Source: JAWKVD01 sp041398225
GTDB taxonomy: Bacteria > Pseudomonadota > Alphaproteobacteria > Caulobacterales > Hyphomonadaceae
DNA length: 64,000 nt
Reading direction: 5' to 3'
NCBI GenBank assembly: GCA_041398225.1
Contig: JAWKVD010000016.1
Location: forward strand, 39,405-103,404
This document shows positions 33,351 to 42,033 of this stretch, one piece after another. A model generated the notes under the pieces. It searched no databases. It was given only the letters and a program-made list of their open reading frames with translations, and was not told the DNA's origin. The position numbers were made by a program, and so were the translations under genes. Position 1 is the first letter of the stretch; the number at the start of each line of letters is the position of its first letter.

Positions 33351-34436
33351 ATGGACGGCTCCTTCGAGCACGACGAAGCGCAAGCCGCTGCGCCCGCCCA
33401 CCCCGCGAAAAAGGGCCTGTCGCCAAGACGCCGCCGCCTGATCCTGATGATCGCGCCGCCCGTTGTGGTCGCCGCCCTCGTCGCCGGCTGGCTCATCCTC
33501 GTCGCTGGGCATGTCTCAACCGATGATGCGCAGATCTCGGCGGCTCGTGCGCCGATCAGCTCCAGCGTTCATGCCCGCGTGGTCGAGGTGATGGTCCAGG
33601 AGAACCAGCAGGTCCATGCCGGCGATGAACTGGTCCGCCTCGACAGCGGCGACTTCGCATTGGCTGTGGCGCAGGCGGAAGCGCGCGTGAGCGCGGCGCG
33701 CCTGCAAGTCGATGCGCTGCGCGCCACCTATCGCAAGGCGGCGGCCGATCTGAAGACGGCGTCAACCGAGTCGGCGTTCCGCAAGACCGAGCTTGCCCGT
33801 CAGGACAGTCTCCTCAAAGCCGGCCTTGTCTCGCAACAGACCTACGATCAGGCCCGCAATGCCGCGGATGTCGCCGACCGCAACCAGGCGGCCGCATCCG
33901 AAGCGCTGGCCAACGCGCTGGCCAATCTGGGCGGGTCCGCGAACATCGCAGCCGACCAGCATCCGCTGGTGATGCAGGCGCAGGCGGCGCTCGATCAGGC
34001 GAAGAGCGATCTTGCCGACACCTCAATCCGCGCGCCTTCAGATGGCGTTGTGACCAAGGTGAGCCAACTGCAGCCGGGCGCCTATGTCGAGCCTGCCAGA
34101 ACCCTGTTCTGGATTGTCTCCGGCAAACCCTGGGTTGATGCCGCGTTCAAGGAGAACCAGCTGCAGAACCTGCGTGTCGGGCAGCCGGCGACGATCCACG
34201 TCGACGCCTTTCCGAAAGCGCGCCTGACGGGCCACATCGCGAGCTTCTCTCCTGGCACGGGGGCCAGCTTCGCCGTGCTTCCCGCGGAAAACGCGACGGG
34301 CAACTGGGTTCGAGTGGTTCAGCGCCTCAACGTGCGGATCGAACTGGACGAAACTCCCGCCGACCTGCCGCTCGCCATCGGCCTTATGGCAACCGTGACG
34401 GTTGACACGAACAAAGAGGCCAAGGGCGACAACTAG
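33351..34436 (+). CDS. emrA: EmrA-type periplasmic adaptor (HlyD family)
   Basis: This 361-residue membrane fusion protein has one N-terminal TM (about 28-52), then VSTDDAQISAARAPISSSVHARV, the typical start of EmrA/HlyD lipoyl domains, a long coiled-coil hairpin (about 95-200), a second lipoyl half (IRAPSDGVVTKVSQLQPGAYV) and a beta-barrel end. It links the inner-membrane pump to the outer-membrane channel. Start 33351 has GAGG six bases upstream. It is followed two bases later by emrB. Confidence 0.9.
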   Translation: MDGSFEHDEAQAAAPAHPAKKGLSPRRRRLILMIAPPVVVAALVAGWLILVAGHVSTDDAQISAARAPISSSVHARVVEVMVQENQQVHAGDELVRLDSGDFALAVAQAEARVSAARLQVDALRATYRKAAADLKTASTESAFRKTELARQDSLLKAGLVSQQTYDQARNAADVADRNQAAASEALANALANLGGSANIAADQHPLVMQAQAALDQAKSDLADTSIRAPSDGVVTKVSQLQPGAYVEPARTLFWIVSGKPWVDAAFKENQLQNLRVGQPATIHVDAFPKARLTGHIASFSPGTGASFAVLPAENATGNWVRVVQRLNVRIELDETPADLPLAIGLMATVTVDTNKEAKGDN

Positions 34437-34438
34437 CC

Positions 34439-35989
34439 ATGGATGAGGTCATTCCAGCCACGCCGCAGGCGCCGGCCGCTCAGGCCTATGGCGAATATCC
34501 AGAACCTGGCCGCCGCGCGCTGATCACGGCGGGCCTCGTTCTCACCACCCTGATGACGGCGATCGACGGCACGATCGCGAACACCGTGCTGCCGCAGATT
34601 CGGGCTTCGGTGTCGGCGTCGCAGGACGAGATCCTGTGGGTGCTGACCTCCTTCATCCTCGCAAGCACGGTCGTCACGCCGGCGATTGGCTGGCTGGAGC
34701 GCTATTTCGGCCGTCGCAATCTGCTGCTGTTCGCCCTCGTGGGCTTCACCGCCGCCTCTGTTCTCTGCGGGATCGCGACCGGCATCGTGGAACTGGTGGT
34801 CTACCGCGTGTTGCAGGGCGCAACCGCGGCTGTCTTCATCCCGCTGTCGCAAGCCATACTCCTCGACATCAACCCGCCCGAGGACCATGCCCGCGCCATG
34901 TCGATCTGGGGCATGGGCGCCGTCCTTGGTCCAATCCTGGGCCCCATCCTCGGCGGCCTGCTCACCGAACATCTCAACTGGCGCTGGGTGTTCTTCATCA
35001 ACATTCCGATCGCCGTGGTCGGCTTTCTCATCATGGCCGCGACCCTGCCGCGACGCACCCGCCGCGAGCAGCAGAAATTCGACGGCTTCGGCTTCATCGC
35101 CCTGCTTGTCGCGCTCGTCGGGTTGCAGCTGGTGCTTGATCGCGGTCCCGGCGCAGAATGGTTCTCCTCGGTCGAGATCTGGATCTACGCAGGCTTCGCC
35201 GCACTGGGCGCGCACATCTTCTTCGTCCACATTTTCACGACCGAGCGGCCGATCATCCATCCGTCCATTCTCGGCGACCGCAACTATCTGCTCGCGGCCT
35301 TCATGATTCTGCTGATCGGCGTGTTGATGTTCGCCGGCATGGCCGTGCTGCCGACAATGATGCAGGGACTTTTGGGCTATCCGGTGCTCACCGCCGGCAT
35401 GACGCAGGCCTCTCGCGGCGTTGGAACATTCATTTCCATGTTCCTGGTCGGACGGCTATCCGGCAAGTTCGACAACCGTCTCATCATTTTCGTCGGCATC
35501 AGCCTGACCGGGTTGTCCTACTATCTGATGTCCGGCTTTTCGCTGCAGATGGACCAGGCGCCGATCGTCGTCTCCGGCCTTTTCCAGGGGCTGGGTCTCG
35601 GCCTTGTCTTCATTCCGCTGATGTCGATCGCCTTCACGACCATCCAGCCCGCGCTGCGTACGGAGGCTGCATCCTTCTTCACATTGATCCGGAATATCGG
35701 CTCCAGCCTCGGCATCTCCGTTGTCGGCGCCCTGCAGATCTACAACTCGCGCATCGTCAGTTCGCAACTGATGGAGCATGCGACCCCGGACAATCCCAAC
35801 GTCATCGCGTCGCTTCCGCCGGCACTCGATCTGACGTCGGCCGCCGGTCAGGCCACGATGACCGGCATGATCGAGCGGCAGGCCGCCATGGTGGCCTATA
35901 TCGACAGCTTCCACATGCTCTTCATCATGTGCCTCATCATCCTTCCCGTTCTGTTGTTCCTTCGTACCAAGCGAGCTCCCCATGCCTAG
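34439..35989 (+). CDS. emrB: EmrB/QacA-type drug efflux transporter (MFS, DHA2)
   Basis: This 516-residue, 14-TM major facilitator has the DHA2 signature (LTTLMTAIDGTIANTVLPQI) and motif C-like glycines (GMGAVLGPILGPILGGLL). It exports hydrophobic compounds with proton antiport through the EmrA adaptor and an outer-membrane channel. Its C-terminus overlaps the next start by eight bases, which supports coupled translation of the whole tripartite system. Confidence 0.92.
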   Translation: MDEVIPATPQAPAAQAYGEYPEPGRRALITAGLVLTTLMTAIDGTIANTVLPQIRASVSASQDEILWVLTSFILASTVVTPAIGWLERYFGRRNLLLFALVGFTAASVLCGIATGIVELVVYRVLQGATAAVFIPLSQAILLDINPPEDHARAMSIWGMGAVLGPILGPILGGLLTEHLNWRWVFFINIPIAVVGFLIMAATLPRRTRREQQKFDGFGFIALLVALVGLQLVLDRGPGAEWFSSVEIWIYAGFAALGAHIFFVHIFTTERPIIHPSILGDRNYLLAAFMILLIGVLMFAGMAVLPTMMQGLLGYPVLTAGMTQASRGVGTFISMFLVGRLSGKFDNRLIIFVGISLTGLSYYLMSGFSLQMDQAPIVVSGLFQGLGLGLVFIPLMSIAFTTIQPALRTEAASFFTLIRNIGSSLGISVVGALQIYNSRIVSSQLMEHATPDNPNVIASLPPALDLTSAAGQATMTGMIERQAAMVAYIDSFHMLFIMCLIILPVLLFLRTKRAPHA

Positions 35990-37418
35990 GCACACTCTCC
36001 TTGCAGGGATCAGCGCCGCCGTCCTGGCGGCCTGCACGACGGCCGGTCCCGATTTCGAGCGTCCGTCGCTTCCGACCGAGTCCGGCTACGTGATGTCGGG
36101 AGATCCCGCCACATCGCCGCTCGCAAGCCTCGGCGCCGAGAACGCCGATATCGGGCAGTGGTGGACGGCTTTCAATTCGCCTGCCCTGAACGCCTTGGTC
36201 GATCAGGCGCTGGCGGGCAATCCGACGTTGCAGGCCGCAGATGCATCGCTTGCCCGCGCCAGAGAGCTGGAGCGCGCCCAGAACGGCGAGAACGGCCCCA
36301 CAGCGACATTGTCAGGCAATGTCGGGCGCGAACGCGTCAACACGGCCGCCTTCGGCATCGACGGCTTCCCGAGTCCCACGATCTCGGTGTTCTCGCTGGG
36401 GTCCGCGCTGAAATACGACCTCGATCTCTTTGGCGGAAACCGCCGCAAGCAAGAGACAGCCGCTGCGCGCACCGAAGCCGCGCGCCAGCGAATGGAGGCG
36501 ACCTACCTCAATCTCACCGGCGAGGTTGTCGCCCGCGCAATCGAGCTGGCGGCTCTGCGCGCCCAGCTTGATGCGCTCGACCGCATCATCGAAGTCGACA
36601 ACAAAACGATCGAGATGATCAGGCGCGGCATTGCAGCGGGCGGCTCGCCAGCGTCCGCGCTTAACCCGGTCGACGCTCAACTCGCCGAAGACCAGGCCGG
36701 CCGCCCGGCGCTCCTTCGCCGAATTGCGACGACCCGGCATGCCCTGGCTCTACTGATGGGTCAGTCCCCTGCGGGATGGTCGGCGCCCGACATCGACCTT
36801 GACGATATCACCCTGCCGGGCGCCATCCCAGTCAGTCTGCCGTCGGAGCTTGTCCGCAAGCGGCCAGACATCCTGGCGGCGGAAGCGGATCTGCACGCCG
36901 CAACCGCAGCCATCGGCGTGGCGGAAGCCGCGCGCTATCCCGACCTGTCGCTTGATGCGTCCTTTGTCCTGACCGCGCTGCATCCTGAGGATATCTTCGA
37001 CTACAACAGCAGCGGCTGGTCGTTCGGACCATCAGTCAAGGCGCCCTTGTTTGATGGAGGCGCGCTGAAATCGCGCCAGCGCGCCGCTGTCGCGACGGCT
37101 CAGGAAGCCGACGCCGTTTACCGCAAGACCGTGCTCGCCGCTTTCGGTCAGGTTTCGGATCTTCTCTCGGCCTTGTCGACGGATCAGGCCTTGATCGCGG
37201 CGCAAGCTCGCGCCCGCGACGTCGCCAACGAAAATGCACGCCTGGCCGCGTTGGCCTACGAGAACGGCGCCGGCTCGCTGATCTCGGTAATCGACGCCCA
37301 GCGTCAGGCGCAGCGGACACAGCTCGCCGCGATCGAAGCGGAAGCCCTTCTGCGTGCGGACATGGCCGAACTGTACGTGGCGACAGCCGCAACCTGGCGG
37401 CCAGGGAAGCCCACCTGA
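35982..37418 (+). CDS. Outer-membrane efflux lipoprotein (NodT/OprM family)
   Basis: This 478-residue TolC-type factor has a lipobox (AVLAAC), PDFERPSLP at the mature N-terminus, WWTAFNSPALNALVDQAL and two homologous helical halves (first half LARARELERAQNG, second half VATAQEADAVYRKTV). It forms the outer-membrane exit duct for the EmrAB pump. It completes the operon. The 200 bases after it hold no gene and lead to a Zur-like site. Confidence 0.9.
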   Translation: MPRHTLLAGISAAVLAACTTAGPDFERPSLPTESGYVMSGDPATSPLASLGAENADIGQWWTAFNSPALNALVDQALAGNPTLQAADASLARARELERAQNGENGPTATLSGNVGRERVNTAAFGIDGFPSPTISVFSLGSALKYDLDLFGGNRRKQETAAARTEAARQRMEATYLNLTGEVVARAIELAALRAQLDALDRIIEVDNKTIEMIRRGIAAGGSPASALNPVDAQLAEDQAGRPALLRRIATTRHALALLMGQSPAGWSAPDIDLDDITLPGAIPVSLPSELVRKRPDILAAEADLHAATAAIGVAEAARYPDLSLDASFVLTALHPEDIFDYNSSGWSFGPSVKAPLFDGGALKSRQRAAVATAQEADAVYRKTVLAAFGQVSDLLSALSTDQALIAAQARARDVANENARLAALAYENGAGSLISVIDAQRQAQRTQLAAIEAEALLRADMAELYVATAATWRPGKPT

Positions 37419-37596
37419 ACGCTGGCGGTTCGCCCGGACTTTATCCGTCATTGGCGGTTCCGCTGCTGAAGGAAGAGATTTGCGACGACGCAGATCGGCG
37501 ATGGCCTCCGGAACGAACCCCACATCGACCCGGCACGGCGTCTCGCGGCTTCGCCCGAGAAGAGATGCATAGACCTGTTGGTTCACCGCACCGAGC

Positions 37597-37613
37597 ATGT
37601 TACTTTATAACAT
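37597..37613 (+). promoter_or_regulatory. Zur-like operator upstream of the DUF2796/ABC operon
   Basis: ATGTTACTTTATAACAT is a 17-base imperfect palindrome (arms match in six of eight positions) and resembles the Zur-type site at 41580. It ends 16 bases before the ATG of the ZrgA-like gene, overlapping the likely promoter. The downstream gene content (zinc uptake) supports Zur as the binder. Confidence 0.7.
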
Positions 37614-37629
37614 AGCAATGGAGTAACCG

Positions 37630-38229
37630 ATGCCCGGTCTGGCAAGAAACGCGCTCGTCGCGGCGGTGTTTGCATTGGCCGCAGGATCTGCGAGCGCCGA
37701 TGACCACACGCACCGCGAGGCGAAAGCGCATGTGCACGGGGTCGCGGAGATCTCGTTCGTGATCTCGGGGCAGACGCTGAGCGTGTCTCTGGACGGCCCG
37801 CTGGCGAACGTTCTGGGATATGAGCATGCGCCCGTGACGGCCGAAGAGCGCAAGACGGCCCAGACCGCGACGCGCCTTCTCAATGACCCGTTGCGGATCG
37901 CGCGGCCCTCGGACAAGGCCGGCTGCAAACCGCAGACGCCGGCCATCGTCCTCCCCTTCGATGCGCCCGGCCGCCATGATCACGAAGACCAGCACGCCCG
38001 AGACGATGAGCACGGGGACGCCGATCATGGCGACGCTCCGCATGTGCACATGGATCTGGAGGCGACCTACACCTTCACATGCGCCAGGATCGCCCGCCTC
38101 GATCACATCGATGTCACGGCGTTCAAAACTTTCCCGGGGATCAAGACGGTCGAGGGCGTTGTCTTGGGGCCGGGCATCCAGTTCTCGCGCCGGCTCACGC
38201 CATCTGCTCCCGTCCTGAAGCTCAAATAG
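37630..38229 (+). CDS. His-rich DUF2796 protein, ZrgA-like zinc-binding component
   Basis: This 199-residue exported protein has a signal peptide (about 1-23), the DUF2796 opening (HREAKAHVHGVAEISFVISG), the EHAPVTAEER segment and a His/Asp cluster at about 116-140 likely to bind Zn. The C-terminal LDHIDVTAFKTFPGI also fits the family. DUF2796 proteins head Zur-controlled zinc-uptake loci, such as the zrg genes of Vibrio cholerae and the PA4063-PA4066 locus of Pseudomonas aeruginosa. Start 37630 has GGAG six bases upstream. It is the first gene of the operon. Confidence 0.83.
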   Translation: MPGLARNALVAAVFALAAGSASADDHTHREAKAHVHGVAEISFVISGQTLSVSLDGPLANVLGYEHAPVTAEERKTAQTATRLLNDPLRIARPSDKAGCKPQTPAIVLPFDAPGRHDHEDQHARDDEHGDADHGDAPHVHMDLEATYTFTCARIARLDHIDVTAFKTFPGIKTVEGVVLGPGIQFSRRLTPSAPVLKLK

Positions 38230-38231
38230 AC

Positions 38232-39014
38232 ATGCGTCCGGCGTTTCAACGGTTCACGCTCTGTTGCGCTGCGCTCCTCGCCGCGTGTTCAGCGCCCGCC
38301 CCGGCGCCGGGCGCCGAATCGGAAGATAGCCAATCGACCGCAGCGGCGGCTTCGCTTCCCCCGCCTCGCGCAGCGGCGACGTCCGGGAGCGATGAAACAT
38401 CGGGAGGACAACCCTCCGTCTGGCGGCCGGAAAAGGACGGCCCCGAAACGCTGATCTGGGAAGACCTGCTCCCGCCCGGCGAGGAGGAGCATCTCAATCA
38501 GCTCTATGAGGATTTCTACCGGACGCTCGACCAGCGACTGGCGACAGGCCAGGACCAGACGTCGAACGAACCCACGCCAACCAGTCAGACCCAGCTGACC
38601 AGCCAGGATCGAATCGCCGGGCAGGTCCGGACGACCCAACCCGGCGGCGCCCCGTCCGGCATCGCCGAGGGCAGCCGTCTCGACGCCATGCCGCAATTGG
38701 GGACCTTCAACACGGTCGCGGATCTCAACGGGCTGAAAGTGCGTATGCCCGGCTTTGTCGTGCCGATCGATTTCAACGCCGACAACGCCTACGCCGAATT
38801 TCTTCTGGTGCCCTACCAGGGCGCCTGCATTCATACGCCGCCGCCGCCGCCAAATCAGATCGTCTATGTGAAAGCCGACAAGCCGGTCGAGATACCCGAC
38901 ATCTGGGACGCCTATTGGGTCGAAGGCGTGATGTCGACGAACCGGCATGAAAACGATCGCGGCGACGCCGCATACACGCTCTCTCTCACAAAGCTGTCCA
39001 GGTATGAACGCTGA
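38232..39014 (+). CDS. DUF3299 lipoprotein, zinc-locus component 1
   Basis: This 260-residue protein has a lipobox (LLAAC), a low-complexity Ser/Ala/Pro linker (about 25-80), then the DUF3299 domain: LIWEDLLPPGEEEHL, MPQLGTFNTVADLNGLKV, VPIDFNADNAYAEFLLVPY and the signature GACIHTPPPPPNQ. It starts two bases after the ZrgA-like stop. DUF3299 proteins occur with zinc-uptake ABC systems and are predicted periplasmic or membrane-anchored; their biochemical role is not established. This is one of three such proteins in the locus. Confidence 0.83.
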   Translation: MRPAFQRFTLCCAALLAACSAPAPAPGAESEDSQSTAAAASLPPPRAAATSGSDETSGGQPSVWRPEKDGPETLIWEDLLPPGEEEHLNQLYEDFYRTLDQRLATGQDQTSNEPTPTSQTQLTSQDRIAGQVRTTQPGGAPSGIAEGSRLDAMPQLGTFNTVADLNGLKVRMPGFVVPIDFNADNAYAEFLLVPYQGACIHTPPPPPNQIVYVKADKPVEIPDIWDAYWVEGVMSTNRHENDRGDAAYTLSLTKLSRYER

Positions 39015-39732
39015 TCCGGCGCCGACCCATGCAATCTCGCTCGAAAACGTCGCTTTCGGTTGGCGGCGTGATCAGGATGTCCTGCGCATTGACGGCTTCA
39101 GTACCGAGCGTGGCGAGCGGGTGTTTCTCCGCGGCGCCAGCGGCAGCGGCAAGAGCACGCTTCTCAGCCTGATTTCCGGCGTGACCAAACCGCGGGAGGG
39201 TCGAGTGCGGGTGCTGGGCCGCGATATCGGCTCGCTTTCATCTGCGCAGCGGGACGCGTTCCGCGCCGACAGGATGGGGGTCGTGTTCCAGATGTTCAAT
39301 CTTGTTCCCTACCTCACTGTCCTCGACAATGTGGTTCTCCCGCTCCGCTTCTCCGCCGACAGGCGCCAGCGCGCCGAAGCTGGCGAGGGCTCGCCTTCCG
39401 CCGAGGCGCGTCGCCTGCTCGCGCGACTGGGTCTTGAAGGCGACGTCATCGCCCATCGCCGGGCGACGGAACTGAGCGTCGGGCAACAGCAGCGGGTTGC
39501 GGTTGCGCGGGCGCTGATTGGCGCGCCGGACATCATCCTGGCGGATGAACCGACCTCCGCGCTCGATGCGGACGCCCGCAACGCCTTCATCGCACTTCTG
39601 CTGCAGGAGTGCTCCAAGTTCGGCTCGACGCTGTTGTTCGTAAGCCATGATGTGACCCTCGCACGGAATTTCGACCGCGCCGTCGACCTTGCGGACATCA
39701 ACACCGCGCGCCAACGGCAAGAGGTCGCCTGA
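39004..39732 (+). CDS. ABC transporter ATP-binding protein (LolD/MacB-like)
   Basis: This 242-residue ATPase has Walker A (GASGSGKST, 44-52), a Q-loop (VVFQMFNLVPYLTV), the signature LSVGQQQRVAVARAL, Walker B (ILADEPTSALD) and an H-loop (SHD). It belongs to the family that pairs with FtsX-type permeases. The start at 39004 overlaps the previous gene by 11 bases; the next permease start overlaps its stop by one base. Predicted to energise the zinc system. Confidence 0.9.
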   Translation: MNADPAPTHAISLENVAFGWRRDQDVLRIDGFSTERGERVFLRGASGSGKSTLLSLISGVTKPREGRVRVLGRDIGSLSSAQRDAFRADRMGVVFQMFNLVPYLTVLDNVVLPLRFSADRRQRAEAGEGSPSAEARRLLARLGLEGDVIAHRRATELSVGQQQRVAVARALIGAPDIILADEPTSALDADARNAFIALLLQECSKFGSTLLFVSHDVTLARNFDRAVDLADINTARQRQEVA

Positions 39733-41003
39733 TGCATCTGTTGACGGTCACACGGCTCGCGGCGGCCAGCATCCTGAACCGGAAAGCGACGGCCCTGCTG
39801 ACCATCCTCGCGATCGCGGTAAGCGTCATGCTCTTCGTGGGGGTCGAACGGGTGCGTCAGGCGGCGCGAGAGAGTTTCGAGCGAACCATATCGGGCGCCG
39901 ATCTCATTGTCGGCGCGCGGTCGGGGCCCGTGAATCTGGTTCTCTACTCGATCTTTCACATTGGCGACGCCACCAACAACATCACATGGGAGACCTACAA
40001 GGACCTGGCCTCCCGCGAACAAGTGGCCTGGACCATCCCGATTTCCCTTGGAGACAGCCATCGCGGGTATCGCGTCGTCGGAACGAACACCGACTATTTC
40101 CGTCACTACAAGTACGCCGACGATCGCGGTCTGACATTCGCCGAGGGAAAGCCGTTCGACGATCTCTTCGATGTCGTTCTGGGATCGGAGGTCGCGCGCG
40201 CGCTGCACTACAAGATCGGCGATTCAATCGTGGTCTCTCATGGCCTGGGCGATGTGAGCTTCATGGACCACAAGGACAAGCCGTTCCGGATCTCGGGCAT
40301 TCTCGCGCCGACCGGAACGCCGGTTGACCGTTCCTTGCATGTGAGCCTCGAAGCGATCGAAGCGATCCATGTCGGTTGGGAGAGCGGCGCGATGACGCCG
40401 TTGGCGCGGCTCGCCACCGCCGACCGCGTGCGCGCCATGGATCTGGAGCCCACCACCGTTACGGCGATGATCATCGGCCTGAAGTCGCGTCCGGCCGTGC
40501 TGCGGATGCAGCGCGACATCAACACCTATCCCGAAGAACCTCTCCTCGCCGTGATACCCGGCGTGGCGTTGAGCCAGTTGTGGGAGGTTGTCGGCGTCAT
40601 AGAACAGGCTCTGGCCGCGATTTCCGCCTGCGTCGTCGCGGTCGGCCTGATCGTCGTTCTGGTCTCCATCCTTACGGCGCTCAACGAACGCAGGCGCGAG
40701 ATGGCGATTCTGCGATCCGTCGGCGCCCGGCCCAGCGACATATTCCTGTTGCTGGTCGCCGAGGCTGGCCTGCTCGCGCTGTGCGGCGCCTTCGTCGGCG
40801 TCATGGCGCTCTATGGCGGGCTGACGCTCCTCAAGGTGCCGATCCAGCAGCAGACCGGGATCACGCTGGTCGACCTCTGGCCCGGCAGCTTCGATCTCGT
40901 GGTGGTTTTCGGCGTCGCCTTGGCGGCCTCCGTCCTCGCCAGTCTTCCGGCCTGGCGGGCCTATCGCAACTCGCTGGCCGACGGCCTTTCAATCAGGATC
41001 TGA
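39732..41003 (+). CDS. FtsX-like ABC permease
   Basis: This 423-residue permease has one N-terminal TM (about 15-35), a large periplasmic MacB-PCD-type domain (about 40-270) and three C-terminal TMs in an FtsX domain (VIEQALAAISACVVAVGLIVVLVSILTALNERRREMAILRSVGA is the characteristic first TM and coupling loop). This mechanotransmission class moves or extracts substrates at the membrane rather than through a classic channel. With the adjacent ATPase it forms the transporter of the zinc locus. Confidence 0.88.
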   Translation: MHLLTVTRLAAASILNRKATALLTILAIAVSVMLFVGVERVRQAARESFERTISGADLIVGARSGPVNLVLYSIFHIGDATNNITWETYKDLASREQVAWTIPISLGDSHRGYRVVGTNTDYFRHYKYADDRGLTFAEGKPFDDLFDVVLGSEVARALHYKIGDSIVVSHGLGDVSFMDHKDKPFRISGILAPTGTPVDRSLHVSLEAIEAIHVGWESGAMTPLARLATADRVRAMDLEPTTVTAMIIGLKSRPAVLRMQRDINTYPEEPLLAVIPGVALSQLWEVVGVIEQALAAISACVVAVGLIVVLVSILTALNERRREMAILRSVGARPSDIFLLLVAEAGLLALCGAFVGVMALYGGLTLLKVPIQQQTGITLVDLWPGSFDLVVVFGVALAASVLASLPAWRAYRNSLADGLSIRI

Positions 41004-41006
41004 CAC

Positions 41007-41540
41007 ATGGGCCGAAGAGACCTTCTACTCGGTGCGCTTGTTGCGACGATGGGCGTGTTCCTCGCGGCGCCGCCCGCCCTCGCCGAAGACTATCGCGAGC
41101 TGGACTGGAACGATCTGCTGCCGCCCGGCGAGCTTGAAAACCTCGCCAAGCAAAAAGTGCTGGCGTTCAGACGAGCCGCGCCGCACGGCAGCCTGGACGA
41201 CACCGGCCCGATGAATGCGATCCAGCCCGGAACGTTCAAGACCGTGGAGGCCCTCGACGGGCAAAAGGTCATCCTGAAGGGCTTTGTCGTTCCGCTCGAT
41301 TTCACGGCCGGCAAGGCGACGACGTTTCTGCTTGTTCCCTACTACGGCGCCTGCATCCACGCACCGCCGCCTCCGCCGAACCAGACGATCCTCGTGCGGT
41401 CCCAGCATCCGGTGGCGATGGCCAATCTAAGTTCGGCTATGGAGGCGAAGGGCGTTCTGGTCGTCTCGACCAACACCTCGGAGATGGGCGATTCCGCCTA
41501 CCTCCTGAAACTGGATTCCCTTGGAAAAGTCGGTTCCTGA
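41007..41540 (+). CDS. DUF3299 exported protein, zinc-locus component 2
   Basis: This 177-residue protein has a Tat-like signal (GRRDLLLGALVAT, cleavage near ALAED) and a compact DUF3299 domain: LDWNDLLPPGELENL, IQPGTFKTVEALDGQKV, VVPLDFTAGKATTFLLVPYYGACIHAPPPPPNQ. It is three bases after the permease stop and closes the first operon. It lacks the long linker of component 1, so it is probably soluble in the periplasm. Confidence 0.83.
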   Translation: MGRRDLLLGALVATMGVFLAAPPALAEDYRELDWNDLLPPGELENLAKQKVLAFRRAAPHGSLDDTGPMNAIQPGTFKTVEALDGQKVILKGFVVPLDFTAGKATTFLLVPYYGACIHAPPPPPNQTILVRSQHPVAMANLSSAMEAKGVLVVSTNTSEMGDSAYLLKLDSLGKVGS

Positions 41541-41579
41541 AGAACTGCGGACTGGACATGCGCGGGCCGGCGCATTTAA

Positions 41580-41594
41580 TGTTATATTATAACA
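41580..41594 (+). promoter_or_regulatory. Zur-like operator upstream of the MerC/DUF3299 pair
   Basis: TGTTATATTATAACA is a perfect palindrome (7-bp arms around a central T). It lies 19 bases before the MerC start and partly covers the expected promoter. It is the best match of the three Zur-like sites and serves as the local reference. Confidence 0.78.
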
Positions 41595-41613
41595 ATTCGA
41601 GAGGGCCCGTTTC

Positions 41614-42033
41614 ATGTCGACCGCCTCAACGACCAAGCTGGACGCGACAGCAATCGGACTGTCCGTTGGGTGCGCCATCCACTGCCTCGCACTTCCCGTG
41701 GCCGCGGCGTTTCTGCCGTTCCTGGGCGTTGTAGCGGAAGCGGAGTGGGTCCACTGGGTCATCTTCGCGATGGCGGTTCCCGTGACGTTTCTGGCGATGC
41801 GGCACGCGCACACGCCCTGGCCACTGCGCGTGATGGCCGCCATCGGACTCCTTGGCCTTCTGCTGGGCGCTACGGGCTGGCCCGACCATGACTGGGAGAC
41901 GCCGCTGACCGTCGCGGGCGGGGTTGTTCTGGCGACCGCGCACCTCGTCAATGCAAACCGGTCCCACGCGCGTTCGAGCTGCAGCCGGCCTGTAACGCGC
42001 ACGTACGACGCGGGAGAAGCATCCGGCTCATGA
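41614..42033 (+). CDS. MerC-domain membrane protein
   Basis: This 139-residue protein has the MerC pattern: a CAIHCL motif in the first TM (about 14-38) and three further TM segments, with the late HLVNANRSHARSSC end. MerC proteins were first known for mercury uptake, but many chromosomal ones sit behind Zur sites and are thought to help low-zinc growth. The ribosome site GAGGG is at 41601-41605. Its last codons overlap the next DUF3299 gene by four bases. Confidence 0.8.
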   Translation: MSTASTTKLDATAIGLSVGCAIHCLALPVAAAFLPFLGVVAEAEWVHWVIFAMAVPVTFLAMRHAHTPWPLRVMAAIGLLGLLLGATGWPDHDWETPLTVAGGVVLATAHLVNANRSHARSSCSRPVTRTYDAGEASGS

